NCBI RefSeq assembly: GCF_019703515.2
Contig: NC_059358.1
Span: 50,335,094 to 50,399,093 of the forward strand
Direction: 5' to 3'
Source: Myxocyprinus asiaticus
Taxonomy: Eukaryota; Chordata; Actinopteri; Cypriniformes; Catostomidae
DNA length: 64,000 nucleotides
The notes under the pieces: generated by a model
What the model saw: only the letters and a program-made list of their open reading frames with translations
The model's database searches: none
What the model was told of the DNA's origin: nothing
Position numbers and translations under genes: made by a program
Part shown: positions 34,151 to 46,344 of the stretch, one piece after another
Layout: every line of letters begins with the position of its first letter
Numbering within the stretch: position 1 is the first letter of the stretch

Positions 34151-34899
34151 GTGAGTACATTGTGTCCACTTCCTGTCCTGTACTCAACCTAGTGTTGCCC
34201 AGTCTTGACCACATTCTAGTTTAATCTGGCTACTTAGAAAGAAAGGCCATATATAATCATCATCAAAGTTTGTAGAAATTAATACATTTGTGTAGACTTT
34301 GTGATACCATACATCCAACTGAAATACGTTCTGATTATTTAACATTATGTTAAACACAATGCTGAAAACAAAGCAGTTCTACATTTGGTTTTCTTGCTAA
34401 GTGCCTTAAACAAAACTCTGAATACATTTTAAAGATTTGCCAAGAACCTAACAAATTACACCATATCCTGTGGCTAGTTACTTGTGCTTGTACATAAAAC
34501 CTTGTGTTTCCTGGTGGACTGATGAAGACTTGTGCACCCTGATTTCTGGAAGTTTCATGGCAGCCAACCAGTCAGATTGTATTAGTGCTCTCTGAACAGG
34601 TTTCCTGGTGAATTGCATCCTCACAAAAGTGGCATACTGTATACAGTACTACACAAATGTACTTTTTATGCATATACACATTTTTTCTGTTGTGGTATGC
34701 ATACTGTAGTCTAAGCATTCTCTGCGTAAGTATGTGAATGCTGATTGATGCTTCTAGCTAGGCAAGTTCAGTTTAGTTTGTTGTTGCATTCTAATATGTG
34801 TGAGAATTCAATTCATAAAGCAATTGTCAGTTGTATTGTCAGTGATGGTGCGAGGGGTGCTATTGTAAGATTTAATGTAAACTTCAATGTCTTCCTAAT

Positions 34900-35333
34900 G
34901 TTCCCTTTGTTAAAGTTTTATAAAGGGGGTTGTTAGTGACTAATAAGTAATTTACAAATGCATTATAATGAATTAATATGCACTTATATGACTTTCATGC
35001 AATACTTGCCAAAGAGTGATCATTTCAACTTACACGTTATAAATGCTTGATAAATACGCTTATTCATATGTAAATAAATATGCGTAAAAGGGCATATAAT
35101 ACCCTAATCCATGATTTGTGCCATTTTGCATTTTCATAGGTTACTAATGTCAAATAAGCTAATGGAGCATTAGAACATTTGAGGTCAAATGGCTCACTAT
35201 TTGGCAAGTATTGCATGAAAGTCACCTTTTTCATGTATGTTGTTATAACCAAATTTAAATGATTTATACTGTATTTGGAAATGAATTATTAGTCATTAAT
35301 GAACCCCTTTTATAAACCCTTAACAAAGGGAAC
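34900..35333. mobile_element. Palindromic MITE-like element
   Basis: The left arm (GTTCCCTTTGTTAAAG ... GACTTTCATGCAATACTTGC) and the right arm are reverse complements over most of their length, leaving a loop of roughly 150 bp around 35040-35180. Flanking AATA/TAAT could be a short target duplication. It is non-coding; the ORF on the minus strand at 35064-35252 is a by-product. Confidence 0.65.
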
Positions 35334-36171
35334 AATAATATAAAGTGTTACCCTTCTTCTATGGTAAGTTTTCTCCTTCAGTTGAACTATCGTCATATTG
35401 CTGAGCAAGTTTGGTAAAGTTTGGTAGACTGTCAGCATGTTTATAGCTAGGCACCTGAATAATAACACATCCGGTTTAATGACACAGACGTTTGAAGAAA
35501 GCTTATCGCACCCTTGAGTACTGAGGTTTGTTACTGCCACAGTAATGCAAGAATGCCATTAACAACATTAACAATGCCACAGGGGGTGCTATATTGCGAA
35601 TAAAGTTTCCACTTAAAACGTTAAAGTCCCCATATAGATAGGTCATGCAAATGAGGTATCGTTTGAAAGCTTAGAATCTGAACTTTTCAGAGAATACCAT
35701 CACTTTTGCATTTATGTTACACAAAAAAATAAAATAATGGCTGAATACATTTGCATCATAAATTAGTGCCCCCTAGAGGTAATGGGAAAGAAATATAAAT
35801 ATGAATACAAAAGTCTTTCACATGGCGCTTAAATGGACAAGTCATATATCAAATGTCACAACAAAACAAGTCACATTTTTTTTTCCCTAATACGTCATGG
35901 TTACTGGTGTAACCTCCGTTCCCTGATGGAGGGAACGAGACGTTGGTGTCGATGTAGTGACACTAGGGGTCACTCTTGGGAGCCCGAGACACCTCTGGTC
36001 TTTGATAAAAGGCCAATGAAAATTGGCGAGTGGTATTTGCATGCCACTCCCCCGAACATACGGGTATAAAAGGAGCTGGTATGCAACCACTCATTCAGGT
36101 TTTACGCTGAGGAGCCGATATAAGGTCCGGCCATTTCAGCGGGTAGTTCAGCGTTGTGGCAGGAGGGACCA

Positions 36172-36270
36172 ATGTCTCGTTCCCTCCATCAGGGAACGGA
36201 GGTTACACCAGTAACCATGACGTTCCCTATCTGTCACTCACTCGACGTTGGTGTCGATGTAGTGACACTA
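36172..36270. repeat. DIRS internal complementary region of copy B
   Basis: GTCTCGTTCCCTCCATCAGG...GTAACCATGACG is complementary to the left outer end, and GTTCCCTATCTGTCACTCAC...GTCGATG is complementary to the right outer end. In the DIRS replication model such a region templates joining of the two ends into a circle. Confidence 0.8.
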
Positions 36271-37039
36271 GGGGTCCCTATACAAAACGCCACAAGGCTG
36301 AACTGTGTTACGTGAACTGGCGGTGTGTGGTGGGCAGACTTGCTGTGTGCCTCATAGCCAGCACACCAGGTCGACACGTAACCTCCCCCAACACAGTTAT
36401 GAGTGTCGAACGGCCCTTTTTGGGGACAAGTTGACTACCCAGAGATAGAGACAGGCTTAACCCAGTCACGGCCTCTTTCCCCTTCTCTTTTTCCACTCCC
36501 TAAAAAGAAGGGGGATTATCCGACTGGGCCGCCAGGTCTAGTCGGGGGGTGTCCCTCCCAAGGGGAGGACACCGCGGAGACCACACCTCGCCCCAAGAGA
36601 GGGGGGATATTTAAGTGGAAGAATACATCACATGGTCTTTCCAACCATGTGGAGAGCCTTCAAGGTAGATCCTACCCAATGGGGGAGGAGTTACTACAAC
36701 ATGGAGACTGAGGGGCTCTGCCCAAGGAAGACGCAGTTTGCCAGTAGGGAAACGAACTAGCGGAAGATATAGATCGCATGGGGTTAGCCTTACAGGGAAC
36801 CGCCACATGCGGAGCACCTACCCCAGAACCGGGCTCTTAGTTAGCGCGTGTACTGGGCCGGCAGCGAGTCTCTCCGAAAACTCGACTGCCACAGGGCTCG
36901 GAGGAAGTCAACCAGGGAACAACCTTTGTGAACACTACTGGGAATTAACAGCGCACGTCTTCAGCTCAAAAGGAGGTGGAAGGCGCTATGTGCAAGCGAT
37001 ACACCCGGCCGGCTATCCCGGGCTTATCCGCTTGTGTTG

Positions 37040-38007
37040 CGTGCCACTACCTGGGACGAAACCGGTTCCACCCGGAGGTTGTAGAACCTTGCAAAGGTGT
37101 TGGGTGTTGCCCAGCCCGCTGCTCTGCAATGTCTGTTAGAGAGGCACCTCTGGCCAGGGCCCAAGAAGCCGCTACACCACGAGTAGAATGGGCTCGTAGC
37201 CCTACCGGGGGCGGCATGTTTTGGGCGAGACATGCCATAGTTATGGCGTCAATGAGCCAGTGGGCGATCCTCTGCTTGGAGACAGCACTTCCTTTCCGCT
37301 GTGCACCGAAGCAGACAAAGAGCTGCTCAGAGAGTCTAAAGCTCTGCGTGCGATCCAAATAGATGCGCAAAGCGCGCACCGGACACAGCAACGCCAGGGC
37401 TGGGTCTGCCTCCTCCTGGGGCAGCGCTTGCAGGTTCACCACCTGGTCTCTAAAAGGAGTGGTGGGAACCTTGGGCACATAGCCCGGTCGGGGGTCTCAG
37501 GATCACGTGAGAATAGCCCGGACCAAACTCCAGGCACATTTCGCTGACAGAGAACGCTTGCAGGTCACCTACCCTCTTGATGGAAGTGAGCGCAGTCAGG
37601 AGGGCAGTCTTCAAGGAGAGTGCCTTAAGCCCGGCTGACTGCAAAACTCAAAGGGGGCTCTCTGTAGACCCTGAAAAACTACAGAGGTCCGATGAGGGAA
37701 CAAGGCGTGGCCTGGAGGGATTCAGCCTCCTGGCGCCTCTTAGGAACCTGATGATCAGATCATGCTTCCCTAAGGACTCACCGTCGACTGCGTCATGGTG
37801 TGCTGCTATGGCAGCAACGTACACCTTCAAGGTGGAAGGGGACAGCCTCCCTTCCAACCTCTCTTGCAGGAAGGAAAGCACTGATCTGACTGCGCACCTC
37901 TGGGGGTCTTCCTGATGGGAAGAACACCACTTAGCGAACAGACACCACTTAAAGGCATACAGGCGCCTCGTAGAGGGAGCCCTAGCCTGAGTGAATGTGT
38001 CTACCAC
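37040..38007 (-). pseudogene. DIRS-type tyrosine recombinase, split over several frames
   Basis: The N-terminal core-binding part is at 38007-37648 (ARAPSTRRLYAFKW, SPSTLKVYVAAIAAHH). The first catalytic Arg is in SIKRVGDLQ (Arg at about 37575-37573), the His-x-x-Arg pair in RAHSTRG (His about 37190, Arg about 37181) and the nucleophilic Tyr in FARFYNLRV (about 37083). These sit in at least three different frames, so the residues survive but no single product can. The family integrates circular DNA copies without target duplication. Confidence 0.85.
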
Positions 38008-38399
38008 CGCAGGTGGGAGACGGCTTAGGTCTTCCGCGTCCCGTCCAGGGGCCAGACATGGAGATTCCAGAGGTCTGGGCGCGGGTGCCGGATGGTGCCC
38101 CTTCCCTGAGAAAGAAGGGCCTTTCTCAGGGGAATTTGCCCGGGGGAGCTGTCACGAGGAGCGTGAGGTCCGAGCACCACGTCTGGGTGGGCCAGTAGGG
38201 TGCTTACCAGGACGACCTTCTCCTCGTCCTCCCTGACCTTGCACAGGGTCTGTGCGAGCAGGCTCACTGGGGAAAACGCATATTTGCGAATGCCAGGGGA
38301 CCAGCTGTGCCAGCGCGTCCATGCCGAGGAAGGCCTCGGTGAGGGCGTACCAGAGCGGGCAGTGGGAGGATTCTTGGGAGGCAAACAGGTGCACCTGTG

Positions 38400-39756
38400 C
38401 CTGACTGAATCGACTCCAAATCAGCTGGACCACCTGAAGGTGGAGTCTCCACTCTCCCTTGAGGGTAACCTGTTGTTACGGCGCGTCCGCCGAAGTGTTG
38501 AGGTTGCCCGGGATGTGAGTGGCTTGCAGCGACTTGGTGCTGCTAACTCCGTTGGAGGAGACGGCGGGCGAGTTATGACATACAGCGGGAGCGCAGACCG
38601 CCTTGGCGGTTGACATATGCTACCGCTGCCGTGCTGTCTGTCCGAACTAGCACGTGCTTGCCCTGGATCAACGGCCGGAACCTCCGCAGGGCGAGCAGAA
38701 TTGCCAGTAACTCGAGGCAGTTGATGTGCCAACGCAGCTGCGGACCCGTCTAGAGGCCGGCAGCTGCGTGCCCATTGCCAACAGCGCCCCAGCCCATTTT
38801 GGAGGCGTCTGTCGTGACCACGACGCGCCTGGAGACCAGTTCTAGCGGAACACCTGCTCGTGGAAACGAGAGGTCGGTCCAAGGGCTGAAAAGACGGTGA
38901 CAGACCGACGTAATGGCCACGCGGTGTGTCCCGTGGCGCCATGCCCGTCTCGGGACTCGAGTCTGGAGCCAGTGCTGAAGCGGCCTCATATGCAACAACC
39001 CGAGCGGGGTGGCCACCGCCGAGGACGCCATATGCCCCAGGAGCCTCTGAAAATGTTTCAGTGGAACCGCTGTTTTCTGTTTGTACGCCTTCAAACAGGC
39101 CAGCACCGACTGGGCGCGCTCGTTCATAAGGTGCGCCGTCAAGGAGACTGAGTCCAACTCCAAACCGAGAAAAGAGATGCTCTGAACCGGGAGGAGCTTG
39201 CTCTTTTCCCAGCTGACCCGAAGCCCTAGTCGGCTGAGGTGTGAGAGCACCAGGTCCCTGTGTGCGCATAACCCGTCTCGAGAGTGAGCTAGGATTAGCC
39301 AGTCGTCGAGATAGTTGAGAATGCGAATGCCCACCTCCCTTAACGGGGCAAGGGCAGCCTCTGCGATCTTCGTAAAGACGCGAGGAGACAGGGACAGGCC
39401 GAAAGGGAGGACTTGTACCGATACGCCTGACCCTCAAACGCAAACCACAGGAAGGGTCTGTGTCGAGGAAGGATCGAGACGTGAAAGTACGCATCCTTCG
39501 GGTCTACCGCCGCGAACCAATCTTGATGCCGGACGCTCGCTAGAATGCGTCTTTGCGTCAGCATCTTGAACGGGAGTCTGTGTAAGGCCCGGTTCAGTAC
39601 TCGCAGGTCCAAGATTGGCCGCAACCCACCGCCTTTTTTCGGTACAATGAAGTAGGGGCTGTAAAACCCCCTCTTCATCTCGGCTGGAGGGACAGGTTCT
39701 ATCGCGTCCTTCCGTAGGAGGGTAGCGATCTCCGCGCAAGGTAGCAGCGTTTCCAT
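38400..39756 (-). pseudogene. DIRS-type reverse transcriptase and RNase H, frameshifted
   Basis: Frame 39756-39340 holds the fingers region (FYSPYFIVPKKGGGLRPILD, DWFAAVDPKDAYFHV with its catalytic Asp). Frame 39334-38750 holds the YLDD active-site box (about 39313-39302) and, after the thumb, the RNase H start VVVTTDASKMGWGAV. The frame changes between about 39410 and 39334. RNase H similarity goes on toward 38400 in other frames. The large minus-strand ORFs 38421-39494 and 39434-40450 are out-of-frame shadows. Confidence 0.85.
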
Positions 39757-40309
39757 CTTTCACCAAGGTGAAGTGGACACCGCTGGACCTGGGCGGATGC
39801 CCAGCGAAGTGAATCGTGCAGCCGAGTCGGACGGTCCGGACCAGCCCTCGCGACGGACTGGAAAGCGCAAGCCATGCACCCGAGTTCCGCGCAAGGGGGA
39901 CCAAAGGGACAACGTCATCGGATGTACCGGCAGGTGGGGCCTCGCGGCGGGGCGGAGCTTGAGGTGCCACACCCCATCGTGGCCGTGCTGAGTCAGAGGA
40001 CATCGAAGCACTTACCTGGCTCCTTGTGACCACCCCCGGAACAGCCTGGGACGGGGGAGGAAGAGGCCTGTCCTCATGACCCGTGGAGACTGTCACATCG
40101 GGGGCGGATTTGTGCCACAGCTGGGCGCTCAGGGCGGGAGACCGCCGCTGGAGCGCCAACCTGCCAAATGGAGTGGTGGACGGTGGTCGTGATGCCAGCC
40201 GTACACACCGAATATGTGACCCAGGGAACAAGGAAACCACTCTTGCGGAGCTCTTGAGTACTGCAGCCACTTGGGCATGCAGCGCAATTAAATGCAAAAG
40301 GTAACAAAA

Positions 40310-41560
40310 AGAAGATCTGCTTACCAGCTCCAGAGCAGCGGGTTTCGTTGTCCCTGGGTCGCCCGTCTCAGGGGCGCTTCGAAGACCTCCGTGGGTTCTT
40401 CGGTGCCGGCTGTGAGACGGGTGGCGTCGGCTTCCTGCGGTGGGCTCCACGCCGGGGCCGGGCCGGAGGGGCGGGCTGCGGCGGAGCCGGTGCAGTCACC
40501 GCAGGGGGACGCCCTCGGCGATGAGTAGATGGGGGGATCTTGAGCCACGCCGGGGCAGGACAAGCCGGCTAGCATCCATCTACTGCTCTACCATCGAGAA
40601 CTGCTGGGCAAAGTCCTCGACAGTGTCGCCGAATAGGCCCGCCTGGAAAATGGGGGCAGCAAGGGATCGTGTCCTGTTGGCCTCATCCATCTTGACCAGG
40701 TTGAGCCAAAGGTGGCGCTCCTGGACCACTAGTGTGGCCATCGTCCGCCCGGGAGACCATGCCGTGACCTCCGTCGCTCGGAGAGCGAGGTCGGTCGTCG
40801 AGCGCAGTTCCTGCATCAATCCCGGGGCGGAACTACCCTCGTGCAGTTCCTTTAGTGCCTTGGCAGACTTGCAGGAGAGCCATGGCGTGCAGGGCGGAGG
40901 CGGCTTGTCCAGCAGCGCCGTAGGCTTTGACCGTCAGAGACGACGTAAACCTACAGGCCTTGGACGGGGGCTTTGGGCACCCACGCCAGGTGGCGGCGCT
41001 CTGCGGGCATAGGTGCACCGCGAGCGCCTTTATCCACCGGGGGATTGCCGAATAACCCTTGGCCGCCCCACCATCGAGGGTAGTGAGAGCGGGGAAGCTG
41101 AAAAGATCGGGACCGGGCAGTAAAAGGTGCCTCCCGCGATCTTGTCAGCTCTTCATGCACTTCCGGGAAGAAAGGAACGGGGCGGGGCGTGGCTTTGAGC
41201 GGCGCCGCGAGCCCAGGAACCAATCACAGAGCCGCGAGGGTTCAGGGAAGAGCGGTGAAATCCACTCTAACCGACGCTCGCGGCTGTCCGGGAAAGCATG
41301 TCGTCATCTCCGCGTCAGCCTGTGACTGGGCGATCGACCCCGAAGGGAGGAGCCCAGCCGAGGCTTCCGACTGGACGAGCCCGCTCTCCGATGCTGCGCT
41401 CGAGAGCTCATCACTTTCGCGGGCTCCGAATAAGAGGTCGAACTCCACGAACGCTGTCTCCGCGTGAGCAGTGCCCAGACACGAAAGACAGTGATCGTGA
41501 CCGTTAGAAGGCGAGAGATAACGAGCACAACCAGGAATAACACACAATCGGAAAAGCATC
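40310..41560 (-). pseudogene. DIRS-like gag of copy B, several frameshifts
   Basis: Pieces at 41559-41242 (CVIPGCARYLSPSNGHDHC then LSCLG), 41223-40951 (PFFPEVHEELTRSREAPFTA), 40819-40580 (VVQERHLWLNLVKMDEANRT, GLFGDTVEDFAQQFS) and 40575-40321 (basic, Pro-rich tail) line up in order with the 435-codon gag of copy C. At least three frame changes separate them. Unlike copy C it keeps the complete Cys/His cluster. Confidence 0.8.
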
Positions 41561-42434
41561 TTTAAAAAGACGCGTCTTTAAAAAGACGTTCCGTGTGTGC
41601 GCTCTTTTAGAGAAATATATACTCTTTTAGAGGGGAAAAATGCTCTTTCAGAAAATATACTCTCTAGTTTTTCTGCCGAAGCGCCCAGGGGCGTTCTCTG
41701 CAGTGCACCAGTGCAGAGGAGGGAGAAGCCGCTGAAATGCGCCGTCAGATCCAGCAGGTGAATGAACAGTAGTATTCAGCTCAATGAGCATGACCGTTCG
41801 GCTCCGAAGAGAAAATCTGAATGAGTGGTTGCATACCAGCTCCTTTTATACCCGTATGTTCGGGGGAGTGGCATGCAAATACCACTCGCCAATTTTCATT
41901 GGCCTTTTATCAAAGACCAGAGGTGTCTCGGGCTCCCAAGAGTGACCCCTAGTGTCACTACATCGACACCAACGTCGAGTGAGTGACAGATAGGGAACCA
42001 CAGTTTCAAAGTCTTATAAAATAATCACAAAATGAAATATGATTTCTGTAAGTCATCAAATACATACGTATCTTTTATGCACAAAGCATTGCTGCTGTAA
42101 GCCCCAAATAGCTAAAAACATAATATCTGATTGAAAAAAAAAAAAAAATGAGACCAATTTTTTGTAATTAGTCCACAGTGTGAATGGTGTACCTTTAAAT
42201 TTTAGTGTGAAAAATTGCAGGCGGCAGTGCAAACATTTATGTAAATTTAAGTATGTTCTGTGGGACAACTCACTTGGAATGTCTTGGCCAAGTATTTGCA
42301 TCAGAGTTTGTTTGAAGTATGTTTCTGGTCTAAGGATGAAACCTGTACAAGGTTTATACATTAGACCCAGGGACTGATGGGGATTGGGTTGGGTGAGCTG
42401 GGGCTTCTCTTTGACTGTTTTTGGTTGTTTGTAG

Positions 42435-42575
42435 CGCAGCGCTCCGCACAGGAGCTGCCCCTGCTGGAGAAACACAGTTTAGACTGCTGCCCTGCCGAAG
42501 GGGGCCGGACGATGCTCCTGAGAGGACATAACTTCCTGCCAGTCTCCAAGGTGATGTTTGTGGAGAAAGCTCTAG
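42435..42575 (+). CDS. nfatc1: nfatc1 exon: start of the IPT/TIG dimerisation domain
   Basis: This 141-nt exon completes the serine codon and reads QRSAQELPLLEKHSLDCCPA, then EGGRTMLLRGHNFLP and VSKVMFVEKAL, ending one base into a codon before GTAAAG. QRSAQELP, the GG...GHNFL core and SKV.FVEKA identify the C-terminal Rel-homology (IPT) domain of NFATC1. The stretch DCCPAEGGRT is less conserved than its neighbours. The acceptor is GGTTGTTTGTAG. Confidence 0.95.
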
Positions 42576-43506
42576 GTAAAGCTCACTCTTTCTCGTGTCT
42601 TTTCCCTTTCTATGTTTCTCTGCTCTTTGTTCTAAGACAGCAAACTTTGCCAGAGACCACAAATGGTGTTAATTAAGACACCATAATTTACCACAGATAT
42701 TTGAACAAATCCAGAAGTTTCCTGTCTGTTTAGTGACTCCCTCCACAACTCCCATCACATGCGCACATTTGTGTAATGTGTCTTTTGATAATTTAATGGG
42801 AAAAAAGTACTTTCAGGTCCTATTTTGTACTGTCCTCATAGAATGTGGCTTGCAGCTCAGACGGTGTTGTCAAGATATGAGAGGGATGTTATGTAAAGGT
42901 AACTGTTTTGTGAAATCAGAGAGCTGCTGTATTCCCCCAGTGCCTCTCTCCATGTTTGCTTCCACTCTATCTGTCCTCATGAGATGCTGTAGAACGATCA
43001 GGCAAACTGACACGCTGCTTGAGAAACATTGGTATCCAGAGAACAGTAATTACATTTACTTTTCAGATGTCAGTGCATCACGCCCAGGCTTTTGTATACA
43101 GTATAGAGTTTGTTTGTGTTTGGACATGTCAGAGGAAATGACATCTGCTCCAGGAGGTTTCCACTGATTCATCAGTCATTAAAAAAAAATTTCTGTTACA
43201 TTTCAGACTAAGCGCATTACGCTCAACATCACAGTTTGTCAGTCTCAGCTCAGTCCATTCCATTCAGTGCCATTCAGTGGCTTTACTGGCACAACTGTAA
43301 ACAATACCATGTTGCCAAAGCTAAGAATGTATGTAAAAACAGAACAACCGATAAACAGACTGATAATTAAACTTAATTTCTGATCTGTTATGTGTTGTTT
43401 ATGGAACTTATGGAAACGACTGAAGATCACAGTGTTTGACACAAAAATAACATTATATTATATATCTATAAGCAATATGGTACAGATAAAATACTGTACT
43501 ACTAAT

Positions 43507-45509
43507 CAGGGACTAAAAATGAAAAGTTTTTTATTTTGGTTCGTTCTGAGCAGAAACAGTATTTTTTCGTTCCTGTTCAGAAGTTCCATAGCCTCCTTTC
43601 CAAATGGTAACCAGTTAGAACAAAATAAAAGAATGGTTAATAATGTTCTTTTTAAAATGACAGCACTCTGCGCTAAGGGGTGGGTTGGAGTTGCGAGGCA
43701 TGCGGCGAGCGCGAGGCTAAAGTGCAAGCGTGAGGCGATAGTCTGTGTTGTGCGAGCGCTACCAGGTCCTTGAATAATATATAATGTGTGAGTAAGGGCA
43801 GTCAGTATAGTTTCTGGTGCCCCCCTAGGGAGTTGATGCCCTACGCAGACTGCTTAATATGTAGGGCTGCAACAACTAATTGCTAAAATTGATAATTATT
43901 GATAATGGAAATCATTGAAAATGAATTTCATTATCGATTAGTTGGATATTTGCAGTAATCACAGAGAAGCCCCGTCAGTGACGTCACTTCACAGCCAAGT
44001 GAAAAATGTGTTTTATTATGGAACTCGTGAAAAACAGCGGAGACAAGTTGAAGCAGAAAAAACACAACCCAAGTTGTCCAGCGCACGTGAGCACTTTATA
44101 AACACTTCAAAGAAGATCATAATAAGCATACAGTTTAATGTGGAGTGGTTGCTGAGTCAGTTGCACTGATAGAGTGCTTGTGCTGCTTGTGCTGCGAGAG
44201 TTGTTTCTCTCCAGCGCATCACTTACATTTTACTGCTGTTTTCTATGTTTTATAATATAAAAATTTTATGAATTCAAAATCAGCCGCAAGTGAGCATCAA
44301 TCAAACCGATTGCATTGGAAAAAGGGAGCGCAATCATTTTGATTAAACTGTCCAACGTCATACCACAGTTTGAGTTTCAGTGTAATCAGTTGTGCAGCTT
44401 TCATGGATATCAGACTGAAGTCTCAGCAGTCAAGGAGTGCAGGTTTTTGAAGTGTTTTCTCTTGCTCATGTAAGCGCATGTAATACAGTGAGCACCGGGA
44501 TGTGTCTTTTCAGCGCGAGTGAATTGCACAGGGTTTACAGATGATTGTACTATATTAAACTGTATGTAATGCTGAATATAATGTATAATAATGCTAAGGG
44601 TCCTGATATTTGAAGTTTCTCCTGATAATGCCATATGTAATGTCTGATTTCACTAGTAAATTTATTCTATGGCAAACATTATTTTACTGGATAAGCATAC
44701 ACAATTTTTTGAAAAGAATAGTTTAGAAACATGTAATTGGTGAAAATACTATTTTTAAAACTATAATATTAAAATATTTAAATGTATGTTATCAGTGACT
44801 GTGTATGATGTATGTATGTAGATGCCTATGCATCTAACATAATTATGCATTTTTCAGCTGGCCAGAATTATTAATATTTCTATTCTTGTGTCACTATTAC
44901 CCTCTGCTGGGCTGATTTTTTGTCCCACTCCATGCCCTATGTATCATATTACTCTTTAATGATGAGTACTTTGTGTTAAGTTTTACAAGTAAAGAAACTT
45001 TTCATATGTCCTGAAAGTAATAATAATAATAAATTCAAACTTAACTTTTCATGATTCAGGCTTTGTTCAAAGTTTTGTGAGAGTATAGAATCATGAATTC
45101 AGTAATGTAAATCAAACCAAATCCTTACGCCCTTTATCATATCAGTTTTTTGAAAAATCATATTTTAATAAAATACAGGAAATAAAATCTCATTTTTTTA
45201 TCCGATTAAAAATAATCGAAGATTAAACAATTATCAAAATAATCATTAGTTGCAGCCCTAGTAATATGCGTATAGGGAATGGTGGTACTGTCAAAAGCAC
45301 ATGTTTTGTAGGGCAACACGAAGTGATGCAACTCTAAAAATTACTGTGATAAACCGTTTGGCTGAAATTAACCAGTTATAACTGGTTACCAACATTTAAA
45401 AATAACGTTTTCACTCCGGAACAATTGAAAATGACTTAGTTCCTGTTTTCGGTTACATTCTGCAAGAAAATTTGTTCGTTTTCGTTCTTTGAACCATTTT
45501 TAGTCCCTG
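43507..45509. mobile_element. hAT-like element, 2.0 kb, non-autonomous, hosting another hAT-like element
   Basis: The termini are CAGGGACTAAAAATG and its inverted copy ending CATTTTTAGTCCCTG. A perfect 8-bp target duplication CTACTAAT lies at 43499-43506 and 45510-45517. Without the nested element at 43862-45260 it is only about 600 bp. No transposase remains. Confidence 0.9.
43862..45260. mobile_element. hAT-like element, 1.4 kb, nested inside the 43.5-45.5 kb element
   Basis: The ends are TAGGGCTGCAACAACTAAT and, inverted, TAGGGCTGCAACTAATGA. Flanking 8-mers TTAATATG (43854-43861) and GTAATATG (45261-45268) match at seven of eight positions. The interior repeats ATTATCGATT-like words near both ends. 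The 75-codon ORF at 43942-44169 shows no transposase feature. Confidence 0.85.
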
Positions 45510-46344
45510 CTACTAATATAATACTAATGCCTACTGTGTATTTCTTTCTCTTTCTTTCACCTCCATCCATTTCTCCTCCTGATCATGCCTGACCTCTTCA
45601 ACATACTAAACTCAGTTGAGAACTGCTTTCATAATTATATGAGCCAGAAGAATCACTACATTTTGATATTTTCTGAAGAATTTGTGAGTTGTGTTTGCCT
45701 GTGCGAAACTCAGGCCACGTCCACACTAATACGTTTTCGTTTGAAAACACATCTTTTTGTCTCCGTTTTGCCCTTCCGTCCACACTGAGACAGTGTTTTT
45801 GTCAGTGAAAACTGAGCTTTTTGAAAACGCTCTCCCAAGATAAATTTGAAAATGTCGTCTTCACGTTAGAGTGTGGACTGGGAAAATGGATATATTTGAA
45901 AACGATGACATATGTGTTCCCTATCTGTCACTCACTCGACGTTGTGTCGATGTAGTGACACTAGGGGTCACTCTTGGGAGACCCAAACACCTCTGATCTT
46001 TTTTTAAAAGACCAATGAGAATTGGCGAGTGGAATTTGCATGCCACTCCCCCGGACATACGGGTATAAAAGGAGCTGGTATGCAACCACTCATTCAGATT
46101 TTCTCTTCGGAGCCGAGCAGTTCTATTCATTGAGCTGAATTCATCCACCGAGTTCATTCACCTCTCTCTGCTGGATCTTACGCCGCATTTCAGCGGCTTC
46201 TGCCCCTCTGAATCTGTGGTTTGCAGAGAACGCCTCTGGGCTCTTCGGCAGAACATTTAAAAGAGTATATTCTAAAAGAGTATATTTTCTTTCTGAAAGA
46301 GCGTCACACACGGAACATCTTTTTAAAGACGCGTCTTTTTAAAG

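Larger units (their letters stand above)
35892..41998 (-). mobile_element. DIRS-like retrotransposon copy B, near full length (about 6.1 kb)
   Basis: The element is on the minus strand. Inverted terminal repeats lie at about 35942-36100 and 41818-41980; each holds GTGTCGATGTAGTGACACTA, GGGTATAAAAGGAGCTGG and CAACCACTCATTCAG. Coding order from the 5' end (right) is gag (about 41560-40310), reverse transcriptase (about 39756-38860), RNase H (about 38830-38400) and tyrosine recombinase (about 38007-37040). The internal complementary region is at 36172-36270: its left half is complementary to the outer 3' end (35892-35945) and its right half to the outer 5' end (41960-41998). All frames are broken. 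No long direct target duplication is seen. Confidence 0.9.
34151..42434 (+). other. nfatc1: nfatc1 8.3-kb intron
   Basis: It holds a palindromic element (34900-35333) and DIRS copy B (35892-41998). The remainder (34151-34899, 35334-35891, 41999-42434) is AT-rich and featureless to me. It ends TTTGTAG before the next exon. Confidence 0.85.

Noticed and set aside
36403..38613. Plus-strand ORFs over DIRS copy B
   Set aside because: Antisense shadows of the minus-strand recombinase and RNase H.
38421..40450. Large minus-strand ORFs 38421-39494 and 39434-40450
   Set aside because: They lie over the DIRS reverse transcriptase and gag tail in the wrong frame and show no motif; GC-rich shadow frames.
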